Assembly: GCA_036378535.1 (NCBI GenBank)
Contig: DASUWH010000044.1
Span: forward strand, 1-64,000
DNA from: Gp1-AA122 sp036378535
GTDB taxonomy: Bacteria > Acidobacteriota > Terriglobia > Terriglobales > Acidobacteriaceae
Direction: 5' to 3'
DNA length: 64,000 nucleotides
A program made the translations under genes and the position numbers. The number at the start of each line of letters is the position of its first letter. Within the stretch, counting starts at the first letter, position 1. Positions 8,100-16,633 of this stretch are shown here, piece after piece. The notes under the pieces were generated by a model that saw nothing but the letters and a program-made list of their open reading frames with translations, made no database searches and was not told where the DNA came from.

Positions 8100-8609
8100 G
8101 ACACACGCGTGCGTGTCCGCATTGCAACGCTGCTGTTGGTTCTTCTTTTTAAATTATTCGCATCCGCCGAATGCATCCCTTTCACCGACGCACCCAAACA
8201 CGTGGGCACCAGCAAGTGCGTGACCGGCAAGGTATTCAAAGTCGCGCGCCTCGACTCCGGAACCACTTTTCTGAACTTTTGCGAAGATTTCCGCAGCTGC
8301 CCTTTTCAGGTGGTCGTATTTCGTAATGACCTGGCGCATGTGGGCGATGTCCGCCAACTGGAAGGCCGCACCATCGACATTCATGGAGACATCCAGGAAT
8401 ACGACCGGCGCGCCGAGATCATCTTGCGTGAAGTACGCCAGCTACGCGGCGATGCCGCGCGCATTCCGCCAATGCCGAAAGGCTTCGATGTGGAGAACAA
8501 AGGCCACTTCAGCGCCGGATCGGCAAAACACCCTAAAGCGGCGAAGGCTTCGAGAAAGCCAAAACACCAGACCGCGCCCGTCCAGATGGAAGACCCGGAA
8601 ACACAGTAA
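8094..8609 (+). CDS. secreted protein with probable OB-like domain
   Basis: 171 aa from a TTG at 8094, chosen because upstream codons only translate the adjoining repeat; AGGGA at the repeat's end sits 8 bases before it. GTG 8109 is an alternative start. A signal peptide follows (VRIATLLLVLLFKLFASAE). The mature part contains VGTSKCVTGKVFKVARLDSGTTFLNFCEDF...PFQVVVF...LEGRTIDIHGDIQEYDRRAEIIL, a five-strand pattern like the OB folds of periplasmic nucleic-acid- or ligand-binding proteins. The C-terminal 40 residues are Lys/Pro-rich and probably disordered. Function unknown. Confidence 0.65.
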   Translation: MNDTRVRVRIATLLLVLLFKLFASAECIPFTDAPKHVGTSKCVTGKVFKVARLDSGTTFLNFCEDFRSCPFQVVVFRNDLAHVGDVRQLEGRTIDIHGDIQEYDRRAEIILREVRQLRGDAARIPPMPKGFDVENKGHFSAGSAKHPKAAKASRKPKHQTAPVQMEDPETQ

Positions 8610-8666
8610 TGAGTAAGACCGCAGAAAACACGCGTCTTCGCTGTCCACTACCCACCAGCCACTTCC

Positions 8667-9854
8667 TTACACTCTTCCCCGGCGCAACTCTTCAAGCGGA
8701 TACTTCGTCCCCCGCCAGACCACGCCGTCGCGGGCCAGTGTCAAGAACATGGACTGCAGCAGGATGTAGATAAACAGAGTTGAACCGACAGGGTGCAGGA
8801 AAAAATAGTAAGGCCGAATCGGCGACTTCCAGGACATCCCCAGATAGATCAGAAACATTGAGACTAGTGCGATCCCATAAGGAATGCGCGCTATACCATG
8901 ACTCAGCCAAATACCCGCAAAAGGCCAGAGATTCAGAAACGCCAGTGTCAGGCACGTCAGCAGCGTCCGCGGCCACTGGAACGACAGAATGGCAAAAAAG
9001 TTTTTGCTAAGGTTGCGCACCATCCCCAGCGCGCCGCGGGCCCAATACAGCGAAATCAAATCTTCTCCGAACACGTTCCGTTGCGCGTAGCCTGCTTCTT
9101 TGACCACCTTGCCCAGCTTCATATCGTCCAGTACTTCCATTCGCAGCCGCTCGTAAGTGCCGACCGCCTCGTACACATTGCGACGCACAAGATTGAACGC
9201 GCCGATCCCCATGTGGTCCTGGGTGCTGGGATCGGCAACCTTCCACGGCCGATGCCCGAAAACAAACAAGGTTTGGAAGAACGCAATCATCATGCGCTCC
9301 CCCGGAGTCTTCATAATCACCTGCGGAAACACCACCACGTGATCGGCACTCGTGTGCTCCGCGTAATACAGCGCTCGGCGGATGGCATCCGCCTTGAAGA
9401 TCACGTCCGCATCGGTGAACAGCAACCATTCACCACTGGCCTGCTGGGCCGCTGTCCACATGGCATGAGTCTTTCCCAGCCAGCCGGGAGGGAGTTCTTC
9501 AATGTGGATAACTCTCAAGTTGGTTAAAGCAGCCTCGCGGGCAGGAATGCCCGCGCCACACAAAGCTTCCATGATCTCGCCCGTGCGATCCGTTGACCGG
9601 TCGTCCACCGCGATGATTTCGTAGTTCTCGTAGTCAAGGGCGAGGAGGTTGGTCAGGGTGCGCTCGATGTCCGCTTCTTCATTGCGCGCCGGAACAATGA
9701 TGGTAACGCGAAGTTTACCGCTGGGCTGGCGGTCCCACTCCGGTCGGGCGATATCGGCGATCTTACGCATTCCGATCGCCGCGTCCGCAAGACGCGAGAA
9801 CCAGGCCAGGGCAAGCACACAGCCGGAAATCCACCAAAAATAGTTCCAAGCCAT
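8667..9854 (-). CDS. membrane-anchored family 2 glycosyltransferase (HpnB-like)
   Basis: 395 aa. An N-terminal membrane helix (residues 4-25) precedes a GT-A domain: VTIIVPARNEEADIERTL (51-67), AVDDRSTDRT with the nucleotide-binding Asp pair (82-91), and FTDAD (147-151) as the DxD-like metal site. Three or four membrane helices lie after residue 300. The closest pattern I know is the hopanoid-associated HpnB-type transferase (LPPGWLGK at 121-128), but no hopanoid genes are nearby. Codons for about L98-E107 come from a dispersed palindromic repeat (9536-9562) in frame, so this surface loop differs from relatives. Confidence 0.82.
   Translation of the reverse strand: MAWNYFWWISGCVLALAWFSRLADAAIGMRKIADIARPEWDRQPSGKLRVTIIVPARNEEADIERTLTNLLALDYENYEIIAVDDRSTDRTGEIMEALCGAGIPAREAALTNLRVIHIEELPPGWLGKTHAMWTAAQQASGEWLLFTDADVIFKADAIRRALYYAEHTSADHVVVFPQVIMKTPGERMMIAFFQTLFVFGHRPWKVADPSTQDHMGIGAFNLVRRNVYEAVGTYERLRMEVLDDMKLGKVVKEAGYAQRNVFGEDLISLYWARGALGMVRNLSKNFFAILSFQWPRTLLTCLTLAFLNLWPFAGIWLSHGIARIPYGIALVSMFLIYLGMSWKSPIRPYYFFLHPVGSTLFIYILLQSMFLTLARDGVVWRGTKYPLEELRRGRV
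9536..9562. repeat. TTCC-loop palindromic repeat inside a coding sequence
   Basis: 27 bases identical to 47315-47341. On the minus strand it reads TGTGTGG followed by a stem CGCGGGCA, a TTCC loop and TGCCCGCG. It encodes about ten residues (CGAGIPARE region) of the glycosyltransferase without breaking the frame. Two further copies with different stems are at 47066-47090 and 47266-47290. Confidence 0.8.
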
Positions 9855-9862
9855 GGCTGGAA

Positions 9863-12800
9863 TCAGTATCCGGTTTTCTGGGCAACGCGCTCGGCGTGGA
9901 GTTGTTGCAGGGCGTGGACGTGAGTTTCGCCACGCTGCAATGCGGCGATGCCATCGGCAGCCGCGCGCGCGGTGGAAAGCGTTGTAATGGTGGGAATGTG
10001 AGCCGTCACCGCCGCCCGCCGAATCGCTTTTTCATCGAAGTACGGATCCGGGCCATGCGGCGTGTTGATGATTAACTGCAGCCGCTCGCCCTTGATCAGG
10101 TCAACTACGTTGGGGCGCCCTTCCTTGACTTTAAACACGCGTTCCGTGGCCAGGCCCGCCTGCTCCAGAACATCCGCGGTGCCGTGGGTCGCCACCAGCT
10201 TGAAACCCATGTCCACGAAACGCCGCGCCACCTCGGCCACCTGCCGCTTGTCATGATCGGTGACACTGATAAATACCGTACCCTGGGTAGGCAGCGTCTG
10301 CCCGGCGCTGATCTGCGCTTTGGCGAAGGCTTCCCCGAAATTGTCGGCCGCGCCCATGACCTCGCCCGTCGACTTCATCTCCGGCCCCAGCACCGTGTCC
10401 ACGCCGGGAAACTTTCCCCACGGAAATACCGGAGACTTCACGTAATAACAGCGGCCCGTATCCAGGTCAGCCGCCCGTTCGATGTTCTCCGGCAGGAATT
10501 CACGCAGCTTGCGCCCGGTCATCAGGCGAGCGGCGATTTTGGCCAGCGCTACCCCGGTCGCTTTGGAAACATACGGCACCGTGCGCGAGGCCCGCGGATT
10601 CACTTCGATCACGTAAACCTGTGCCTGTTCCGATCCATTGCCTTTGCTGCTTACATTCGTGCGGGTAATGGCAAATTGGATGTTCATCAAGCCGATTACC
10701 TTCAGCGCCCGCGCCAGCGTAAAGGCGTAGTCGCGAATGCGCTGCAACAGGTAGTCAGGAATATCCACTGCCGGCAGGACGCAGGACGAATCGCCGGAGT
10801 GAATGCCCGCTTCTTCGATGTGTTGCATGATGCCGGCGATCACCACGTCTTCGCCATCGCAGAGCGCGTCCACATCCACCTCGATCGCATCCTCGAGAAA
10901 GCGATCGATCAGAATGGGTCGATCCTGCGAGTACTCGACCGCCTCTTTCATGTAGTGAATGACGGATTCTTCGTCGTAGGCAATCACCATCGCCCGCCCG
11001 CCCAGAACATAGGACGGCCGCACCAATACCGGGTAGCCTACGCGTTTGGCCCCTTCCACCGCTTCTTCAATGGAAGTGGCAATGGCCCCTGGTGGCTGCG
11101 GGATATTTAATTCCTCCAGCAGCTTGCCAAAACGCTTGCGATCTTCGGCTAGATCAATCGACTCCGGGGAGGTGCCGATAATGTTCACTCCTGCGGCTTT
11201 CAATGGAAGTGCGAGATTCAGCGGAGTCTGGCCGCCGAACTGAACGATGACTCCGACCGGTGCTCCAGCCGAAGCTTCATGCTCGCACACGGCATACACG
11301 TCCTCCAGTGTGAGCGGCTCGAAGTAAAGACGGTCGCTCGTGTCGTAGTCGGTAGAGACCGTCTCCGGGTTGCAGTTGACCATTACGGTCTCATACCCAT
11401 CCTCGCGCAGCGCGAAGGAAGCGTGGCAGCAGCAGTAATCGAACTCAATCCCCTGGCCAATGCGGTTAGGCCCGCTGCCCAGAATAATTACTTTCTTTTT
11501 GGCCGTCGGCGTTGCCTCGTCCTCTTCCTCGTACGTTGAGTACAGATAGGGAGTAAAGCTCTCGAATTCCGCCGCACACGTATCCACCCGCTTGTAAACC
11601 GGAGTGACTCCGTGCTTCTTGCGCAGGTGGCGAATCTTCTCTTGGGCGCCTTTTCCATTGTCCAGGCGCCACACCCCGGCAAGGCGCCCATCGGAAAAAC
11701 CCATGCGCTTGGCGTCCCGCACCACTTCGCCGGGAACCGATTCGAAGGGATGCTTCTCCAGTTCCATCTGCATGTCGTTGATCTCTTTCAACTGGTACAG
11801 GAACCAGGGATCGATCGACGTCATCTTGGCCAGTTGTTTGACGGTATGCCCCTGCCGCAAGGCGTAACGAACATACGACAGCCGTTCCGGATGCGGTGTG
11901 ACCAGGCGCTGCGTCAGAATCTTGGGCTCAATTTTCTCCGAGCCGATTTTTCTGCCGGTCTCGAGCGCGCGCACCCCCTTGAGCAGCGCCTCTTTGAACG
12001 TGCGCCCAATGGCCATCACCTCGCCCACCGACTTCATTTGCGGGCCCAGGCCCTCGTCGGCGCCAGGAAATTTTTCGAACTGCCATTTGGGTATCTTGAC
12101 CACTACATAATCGAGCGTCGGCTCGAAGCAGGCCGGCGTCTTGCGGGTGATGTCGTTAGTAATTTCGTCGAGTGTATACCCCACCGCCAGCTTGGCCGCG
12201 ATCTTTGCGATCGGGAACCCGGTTGCCTTCGATGCCAGCGCCGACGACCGCGATACGCGCGGGTTCATCTCGATCACCACCATGCGCCCGGTGGCCGGAT
12301 TCACCGCGAACTGAATGTTCGATCCACCGGTCTCAACCCCAATCTCGCGGATCACCGCAATCGCCGCATCGCGCATATGCTGATACTCGCGATCGGTCAA
12401 AGTCTGGATAGGAGCGACCGTGATCGAGTCGCCCGTGTGCACGCCCATGGGATCGAAGTTCTCAATCGAGCAGACGATGATGACGTTGTCCTTCAGATCA
12501 CGCATCACCTCCAGCTCGTATTCCTTCCACCCAAGGACCGACTCTTCGATCAGCACCTCGTGTACAGGAGACAAATCCAGGCCGCGGCTCAGAATTTCCA
12601 GCAACTCTTCGCGGTTGTAAGCGATGCCGCCGCCCGTGCCACCGAGCGTGAAAGAAGGCCGGATAATAACGGGGAAGCCGATTTTGCCGGAGAATTCCAA
12701 GCCATCTTTCAGGTTGTTGACCAGCGCCGATTTCGGAACATCCAGCCCGATCCGCTGCATGGCGTCTTTGAAAAACAGCCGGTCTTCCGCCTTCTTGATC

Positions 12801-13183
12801 GCCTTGATATTCGCGCCAATCAGCTGCACATCATATTTTTCCAGCACTCCGCCGTCGGATAGCTCCATGGCCATATTGAGCGCGGTCTGCCCGCCCACCG
12901 TTGGCAACACCGCGAATCCCTTGGAGCCCATCATCTCCCGCTCGATGCGGATGATCTCGCTCACATACTCGCGCGTGATCGGCTCGATGTAAGTGCGGTC
13001 GGCAACCTCCGGGTCGGTCATGATGGTCGCCGGGTTCGAGTTCACCAGCACCACCTCATAGCCCTCCGCCTTGAGCGCCTTGCAGGCCTGCGTCCCGGAG
13101 TAGTCAAACTCCGCCGACTGGCCAATGACAATCGGGCCAGAGCCGATGATCAGAATTTTCGAGATGTCAGTTCGTTTGGGCAT
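9863..13183 (-). CDS. carB: carbamoyl-phosphate synthase large subunit
   Basis: 1106 aa, slightly longer than the usual 1070-1080. It makes carbamoyl phosphate from bicarbonate, ATP and ammonia delivered by CarA, feeding pyrimidine and arginine synthesis. The two homologous ATP-grasp halves are evident: ILIIGSGPIVIGQSAEFDYSG opens the first, VIILGSGPNRIGQGIEFDYCC the second near residue 570, with EVNPRASRTVPYVSKATG later and a C-terminal MGS-like allosteric domain from about 960. The start codon abuts the stop of the transposase gene upstream with no gap. carA lies beyond that gene, so carA and carB have been separated by an insertion. Confidence 0.97.
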   Translation of the reverse strand: MPKRTDISKILIIGSGPIVIGQSAEFDYSGTQACKALKAEGYEVVLVNSNPATIMTDPEVADRTYIEPITREYVSEIIRIEREMMGSKGFAVLPTVGGQTALNMAMELSDGGVLEKYDVQLIGANIKAIKKAEDRLFFKDAMQRIGLDVPKSALVNNLKDGLEFSGKIGFPVIIRPSFTLGGTGGGIAYNREELLEILSRGLDLSPVHEVLIEESVLGWKEYELEVMRDLKDNVIIVCSIENFDPMGVHTGDSITVAPIQTLTDREYQHMRDAAIAVIREIGVETGGSNIQFAVNPATGRMVVIEMNPRVSRSSALASKATGFPIAKIAAKLAVGYTLDEITNDITRKTPACFEPTLDYVVVKIPKWQFEKFPGADEGLGPQMKSVGEVMAIGRTFKEALLKGVRALETGRKIGSEKIEPKILTQRLVTPHPERLSYVRYALRQGHTVKQLAKMTSIDPWFLYQLKEINDMQMELEKHPFESVPGEVVRDAKRMGFSDGRLAGVWRLDNGKGAQEKIRHLRKKHGVTPVYKRVDTCAAEFESFTPYLYSTYEEEDEATPTAKKKVIILGSGPNRIGQGIEFDYCCCHASFALREDGYETVMVNCNPETVSTDYDTSDRLYFEPLTLEDVYAVCEHEASAGAPVGVIVQFGGQTPLNLALPLKAAGVNIIGTSPESIDLAEDRKRFGKLLEELNIPQPPGAIATSIEEAVEGAKRVGYPVLVRPSYVLGGRAMVIAYDEESVIHYMKEAVEYSQDRPILIDRFLEDAIEVDVDALCDGEDVVIAGIMQHIEEAGIHSGDSSCVLPAVDIPDYLLQRIRDYAFTLARALKVIGLMNIQFAITRTNVSSKGNGSEQAQVYVIEVNPRASRTVPYVSKATGVALAKIAARLMTGRKLREFLPENIERAADLDTGRCYYVKSPVFPWGKFPGVDTVLGPEMKSTGEVMGAADNFGEAFAKAQISAGQTLPTQGTVFISVTDHDKRQVAEVARRFVDMGFKLVATHGTADVLEQAGLATERVFKVKEGRPNVVDLIKGERLQLIINTPHGPDPYFDEKAIRRAAVTAHIPTITTLSTARAAADGIAALQRGETHVHALQQLHAERVAQKTGY

Positions 13184-13735
13184 TTAGGCAGCGTTGCTCT
13201 TGGTTTTCTTCTGAGATTTGTTCTGAAGGGGCGCGCCTTCAGGCGCGCCGGGTGCGTCACCAAAATTCTGGGGCTTTAGCCCCTGAGGGACTTCATCTAA
13301 TTGAATACCGGATGCTGCCGACGAGAAGGGATAACGCTCGGGCGCTTCCACCAACCGCTTCCTTATCGGGTTCTGTCGAATGTACTCGACATGCTGCGCA
13401 TAGTCCTCCGCATCCCGAATGCGATGATCTGAAAATCCGGTTTGCCAAATCTCCAGGTTGGAACCAAGCTCCTTCTTGGCTCGATAGGAGAATCCGCCCT
13501 TGATGAACTGAACTGATCTTTCCAGGCTGGTCAAAGGGGTAATGAGCAAATGAATATGGTCCGGCATGACCACGAATTCATGGAGCCGATAAGCGGAACC
13601 GCGGTAGTGATAAAGAGTGTCGAGGAAGAGCCTAGCCCACGGTTCAGCCCGAAAAAGAGCGCGTCGCCCCCAAGTTTCGGTCGTGACCATATAGGTTTGC
13701 CCGCAATGGGTCGCGTGTTCTCGTCTGGGTCTCAT
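13184..13735 (-). CDS. REP-associated tyrosine transposase (RAYT, IS200/IS605-like Y1)
   Basis: 183 aa. The HUH nuclease core is present: FVVMPDHIHLLI (HxH metal motif, about residues 54-65), then the helix carrying YAQHVEYIRQNPIRKRLV with the likely catalytic Tyr near residue 118. RAYTs process single-stranded REP hairpins. The last about 35 residues (PQGLKPQNFGDAPGAPEGAPLQ) are translated from the left REP arm at 13226-13289, and an inverted right arm lies just before the start codon at 13742-13806. It sits between carA and carB in their orientation. It is intact and probably functional, but activity cannot be judged. Confidence 0.9.
   Translation of the reverse strand: MRPRREHATHCGQTYMVTTETWGRRALFRAEPWARLFLDTLYHYRGSAYRLHEFVVMPDHIHLLITPLTSLERSVQFIKGGFSYRAKKELGSNLEIWQTGFSDHRIRDAEDYAQHVEYIRQNPIRKRLVEAPERYPFSSAASGIQLDEVPQGLKPQNFGDAPGAPEGAPLQNKSQKKTKSNAA
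13226..13289. repeat. left REP arm of the RAYT locus
   Basis: Contains the perfect palindrome GGCGCGCCTTCAGGCGCGCC at 13230-13249 and GGGGCTTTAGCCCC followed by TGAGGG at 13270-13289. It lies within the 3' end of the RAYT coding region. It is inverted relative to 13742-13806. Confidence 0.88.
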
Positions 13736-13741
13736 TTCGAA

Positions 13742-13806
13742 CCCTCAGGGGCTAAAGCCCCTTTCTCCTTGCACCTTTACGGCGCGCCTGAAGGCGCGCC
13801 CCTGCA
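13742..13806. repeat. right REP arm of the RAYT locus
   Basis: CCCTCAGGGGCTAAAGCCCC at 13742-13761 and GGCGCGCCTGAAGGCGCGCC at 13781-13800, the reverse complements of the left-arm palindromes with a slightly different spacer. Together the arms enclose the transposase gene symmetrically, as in BIME/RAYT loci of other bacteria. Confidence 0.88.
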
Positions 13807-13918
13807 AAACCTAAACATCCCTCGATTTTGTATTCCCGCTTCTCAGCGCTCCTGCCCCGCTCGGGGATGACAGGTCTATCTGGTCTCCCATTGCTGACTC
13901 CTGACTACCGACTCCTGA

Positions 13919-15052
13919 CTACTCTTTTTTCCACTCCTCCATCATCTTCACAAAATCCTTGAACAAGTAATGCGAATCGTGCGGCCCCGGCGACGCCTCC
14001 GGGTGATACTGCACCGTGAACAGCGGCAGGTTCCGGTGCCGCATGCCTTCCAGCGTGTTGTCGTTCAGGTCCATGTGCGTCAGGTCAACTTCGCTCTGCG
14101 GCAGCGAATCCGGATCGACGGCGAAATTGTGATTGTGCGCCGTGATCTCGACTTTCCCGGAATGCAACTGCTTCACGGGATGATTCCCGCCGTGATGCCC
14201 GAATTTCAGCTTGTAGGTTTTGCCGCCCAGCGCAATACCCGTGAGCTGATGCCCTAAGCAAATTCCGAAGATCGGCTGCCGCCCCATCAAACGCCGGATG
14301 TTATCGACAGCATAGGTACACGGCTCCGGATCCCCAGGCCCATTCGACAGGAATACTCCGTCCGGCTTCATGGCCAGCACATCTTCCGCCGGAGTCTCCG
14401 CCGGAACTACCGTGACCCGGCACGCTTCCCCGCGCAGTTTGCGCAGGATGTTGTGCTTGATCCCGAAGTCGTAGGCGACCACGTGAAACTTCTCAGGCAC
14501 ATCCTTTACCCCAACGACTTCCACCGGCTCGTGCGAGCGCTCGCCCATCTCCCAAACGTACGGCCGCTTCGTGCTCACCACCTTGGCAAGATCCGTTCCA
14601 TCCATCTTGGGAATGGATCGCGCCTTCGCCACCAGCTTTTCCGGATCGTTCTCAATTGTCGAAATCACGCCCCGCATTACGCCGTTGTCGCGCAAATGCC
14701 GCACCAGTGCCCGCGTGTCGATGTCCGCCAGCACCGGAATCTTGAACTGCTCGAGATACTCTTCGGCCACCTGCTGCGAGCGCCAGTTCGAACTCACCTT
14801 CGAGAACTCGCGCACAATCAGCCCCTCGATATACGGATGGGTGGCCTCGTTATCCTCAATGTTGGTTCCGTAATTTCCGATTTCCGGGTTGGTGAGAACT
14901 ACGATCTGGCCGCTGTAAGAAGGATCGGTGAATATTTCCTGGTAGCCGGTGATGGAAGTATTGAAAACGACTTCGCCGTAACATTCGCCTTTGGCGCCGT
15001 AGCCTTTGCCGCGGAAGACGCGCCCGTCCTCCAGCGCAAGGATTGCCTGCAT
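13919..15052 (-). CDS. carA: carbamoyl-phosphate synthase small subunit
   Basis: 377 aa, normal length. The N-terminal CPSase domain (MQAILALEDGRVFRGKGYGAKGE...GEVVFNTSITGYQEIFTDPSYSGQIVVLT) is followed by a class I glutamine amidotransferase domain with the nucleophile in FGICLGHQL and the catalytic His and Glu in QYHPEAS. It hydrolyses glutamine and channels ammonia to CarB. It is followed by a low-complexity repeat and the RAYT insertion before carB, so co-transcription with carB depends on readthrough across the insertion. No leader or operator was recognised in the 130 bases upstream. Confidence 0.97.
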   Translation of the reverse strand: MQAILALEDGRVFRGKGYGAKGECYGEVVFNTSITGYQEIFTDPSYSGQIVVLTNPEIGNYGTNIEDNEATHPYIEGLIVREFSKVSSNWRSQQVAEEYLEQFKIPVLADIDTRALVRHLRDNGVMRGVISTIENDPEKLVAKARSIPKMDGTDLAKVVSTKRPYVWEMGERSHEPVEVVGVKDVPEKFHVVAYDFGIKHNILRKLRGEACRVTVVPAETPAEDVLAMKPDGVFLSNGPGDPEPCTYAVDNIRRLMGRQPIFGICLGHQLTGIALGGKTYKLKFGHHGGNHPVKQLHSGKVEITAHNHNFAVDPDSLPQSEVDLTHMDLNDNTLEGMRHRNLPLFTVQYHPEASPGPHDSHYLFKDFVKMMEEWKKE

Positions 15053-15183
15053 TGAAGCTCCAGGGAGTGGATTTTATCGATTTTAGCAGGGATGCTGAAT
15101 TGGCGGAAGCTGTGAATATCTGGTCTTAACTCAGATCTTTGGTCTCAGTTGTTCGCCGTAAGAGACTCCTGACACCTGAGCTT

Positions 15184-15777
15184 CTATCGCAGCCTTCCCA
15201 GCTTGTCCATCGGCCAATAGCCGAACACCGCCTTGCCGTAGATAAAACTCTCCCTCACCGGCCCGAAATCCCGGCTGTCGTTCGACATGCTGCGATGGTC
15301 GCCCAATACGAAGAACGAACGCGCCGGAACGATCTGCTCCGGATAGGAGCGCTCGTCTTCATAGGGCGCTGGAACATAGTCCTCGTCGAGGCGTCTCCCG
15401 TTCACAAAGACCTGTCCATCGTCGATGCGTATGCGATCGCCCGCTACCCCGATCACGCGCTTGATGTAGCTTTTCGACGGATCGCGAGGATAGCGAAATA
15501 CCACGATGTCGCCGCGCTCGATCGGTTCCAGCCGGTAAACGAATTTGTTGACGAAGATGCGCTCCTGGTCCAGAAGGCAGGGCATCATGCTGGTGCCTTC
15601 CACCTTCACCGGCTGGTACAGGAATATGATGATGAAAGCCGAAATGGCCAGCGAGATTACCAGATCGCGAAGCCATACCGCCAACACCGGCATGGTCCGG
15701 GGCGGCGACAGTGGTGCTGTGACCGGCGGCTCGGCGGCAAGAGTCGCAGCATCTTCCACATCTGGCATATTGCTCAT
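15184..15777 (-). CDS. lepB: signal peptidase I
   Basis: 197 aa from ATG 15777, preferred over an upstream ATG at 15846 because the extra 23 residues are not family-like. The inner-membrane serine protease cleaves signal peptides of exported proteins. One membrane anchor at about residues 37-54 is followed by the active-site block VEGTSMMPCL (Ser63) and SYIKRVIGVAGDRI (Lys106), the Ser-Lys dyad of this family. Later blocks FFVLGDHRSMSNDSRDFG also match. The Pro-rich N-terminal 30 residues are probably disordered cytoplasm. Confidence 0.93.
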   Translation of the reverse strand: MSNMPDVEDAATLAAEPPVTAPLSPPRTMPVLAVWLRDLVISLAISAFIIIFLYQPVKVEGTSMMPCLLDQERIFVNKFVYRLEPIERGDIVVFRYPRDPSKSYIKRVIGVAGDRIRIDDGQVFVNGRRLDEDYVPAPYEDERSYPEQIVPARSFFVLGDHRSMSNDSRDFGPVRESFIYGKAVFGYWPMDKLGRLR

Positions 15778-15889
15778 TGTAGTACGAACCCTGCCTTCAC
15801 TTCGAGCGTGCCTCCATTGGGCAGGATTTGCCCACGTTATGACCACTTGCGCGGCTTAAGTTAAAATAGCGGCACCGAGGTTAGAAGCA

Positions 15890-16348
15890 ATGCTGCAGCG
15901 TGTCCTTACAGTGATTTTCCTGTTCCTGGTCACAATGACGGTTTCAGCTCAATGGCGCTTCCAGGAAGAAGATCAAGGCGTGCCCGCCTTCAACCCGGCG
16001 CCGCCGAAGCCGGGCGCCAAGCTCCCGCCCATACTCGCTAAGGAACAGTTATGGGGCAGCAACAGCCAGTATCCCTTTCAGGCTCATGCCTACGAGTTGG
16101 CAGCCAGGATTCCTGCCGTTCTGCACCAGCAACCGTGTTACTGCTATTGTGATCGCGGTATGGGACACAACAGCCTGCGCAGCTGCTTTGCGGGGACCCA
16201 TGGCGCCGAATGTGCCACCTGCTTGAAGGAGCTCTACTACAGCTACGTGGAGCATAAGAAGGGCAAGACGGCTAAACAAATCCGCGCCGGCATTATCAAG
16301 GGAGAATGGAAACAGATCGACCTGCAGTCCGCAGCGTCGATCAACTAA
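15890..16348 (+). CDS. PCYCYC-motif secreted protein (CYCXC family)
   Basis: 152 aa. A signal peptide (residues 1-20, ending VSA) is followed by a Pro-rich linker and a Cys-rich domain: PCYCYCD at 82-88, then C99 and a CATC pair at 108-111, ending in a charged helix (KGKTAKQIRAGIIKGEW). This matches the PCYCGC/CYCXC family, in which some members carry selenocysteine at a motif Cys; here every position is Cys. The family is exported and probably metal-binding or redox-active; no reaction is established. It is divergent from lepB with a 112-base gap. Confidence 0.82.
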   Translation: MLQRVLTVIFLFLVTMTVSAQWRFQEEDQGVPAFNPAPPKPGAKLPPILAKEQLWGSNSQYPFQAHAYELAARIPAVLHQQPCYCYCDRGMGHNSLRSCFAGTHGAECATCLKELYYSYVEHKKGKTAKQIRAGIIKGEWKQIDLQSAASIN

Positions 16349-16633
16349 AGTCGTTGGCGAGCGCCACGTGCTGCTTGCTTCCGCTTTGTCCGTGACAATT
16401 TGAGCTGCAGACCGCAGATGGAAGCCAGTCGGCAGTTTGACGCATTCCCGGTTTCGGGCGTATAAAGCGTAACCGCGCCCATGCTTTTCCACAGGTCGTC
16501 GGCTTCGAAGCGGGTAATTTGTGATCGAGAGGCGGCCGATAAGCCTGGAGTACGCGCACATGTTATGGTGAGCTTGGACATTTAAATTCAATAGGATCTT
16601 ATACTTACTCACGTGCAAGGAAGAGTGCTACAA
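16349..16633. other. gene-free interval with no convincing feature
   Basis: 285 bases between the PCYCYC gene and the TPR gene. Minus-strand frames of about 70-80 codons exist here but have no ribosome site or recognisable domain, and two frames are equally open, so I do not call a gene. No dispersed repeat is present either. Confidence 0.4.

Noticed and set aside
11612..12862. Plus-strand open frame of about 416 codons opposite carB
   Set aside because: Antisense shadow of a highly conserved gene; composition is His/Arg-rich as typical of shadows.
16341..16618. Minus-strand frames of 70-80 codons including a CSSNCHG heme-like motif
   Set aside because: Competing frames are open over the same bases, no ribosome site is present, and one CxxCH-like string alone is weak evidence of a cytochrome fragment.
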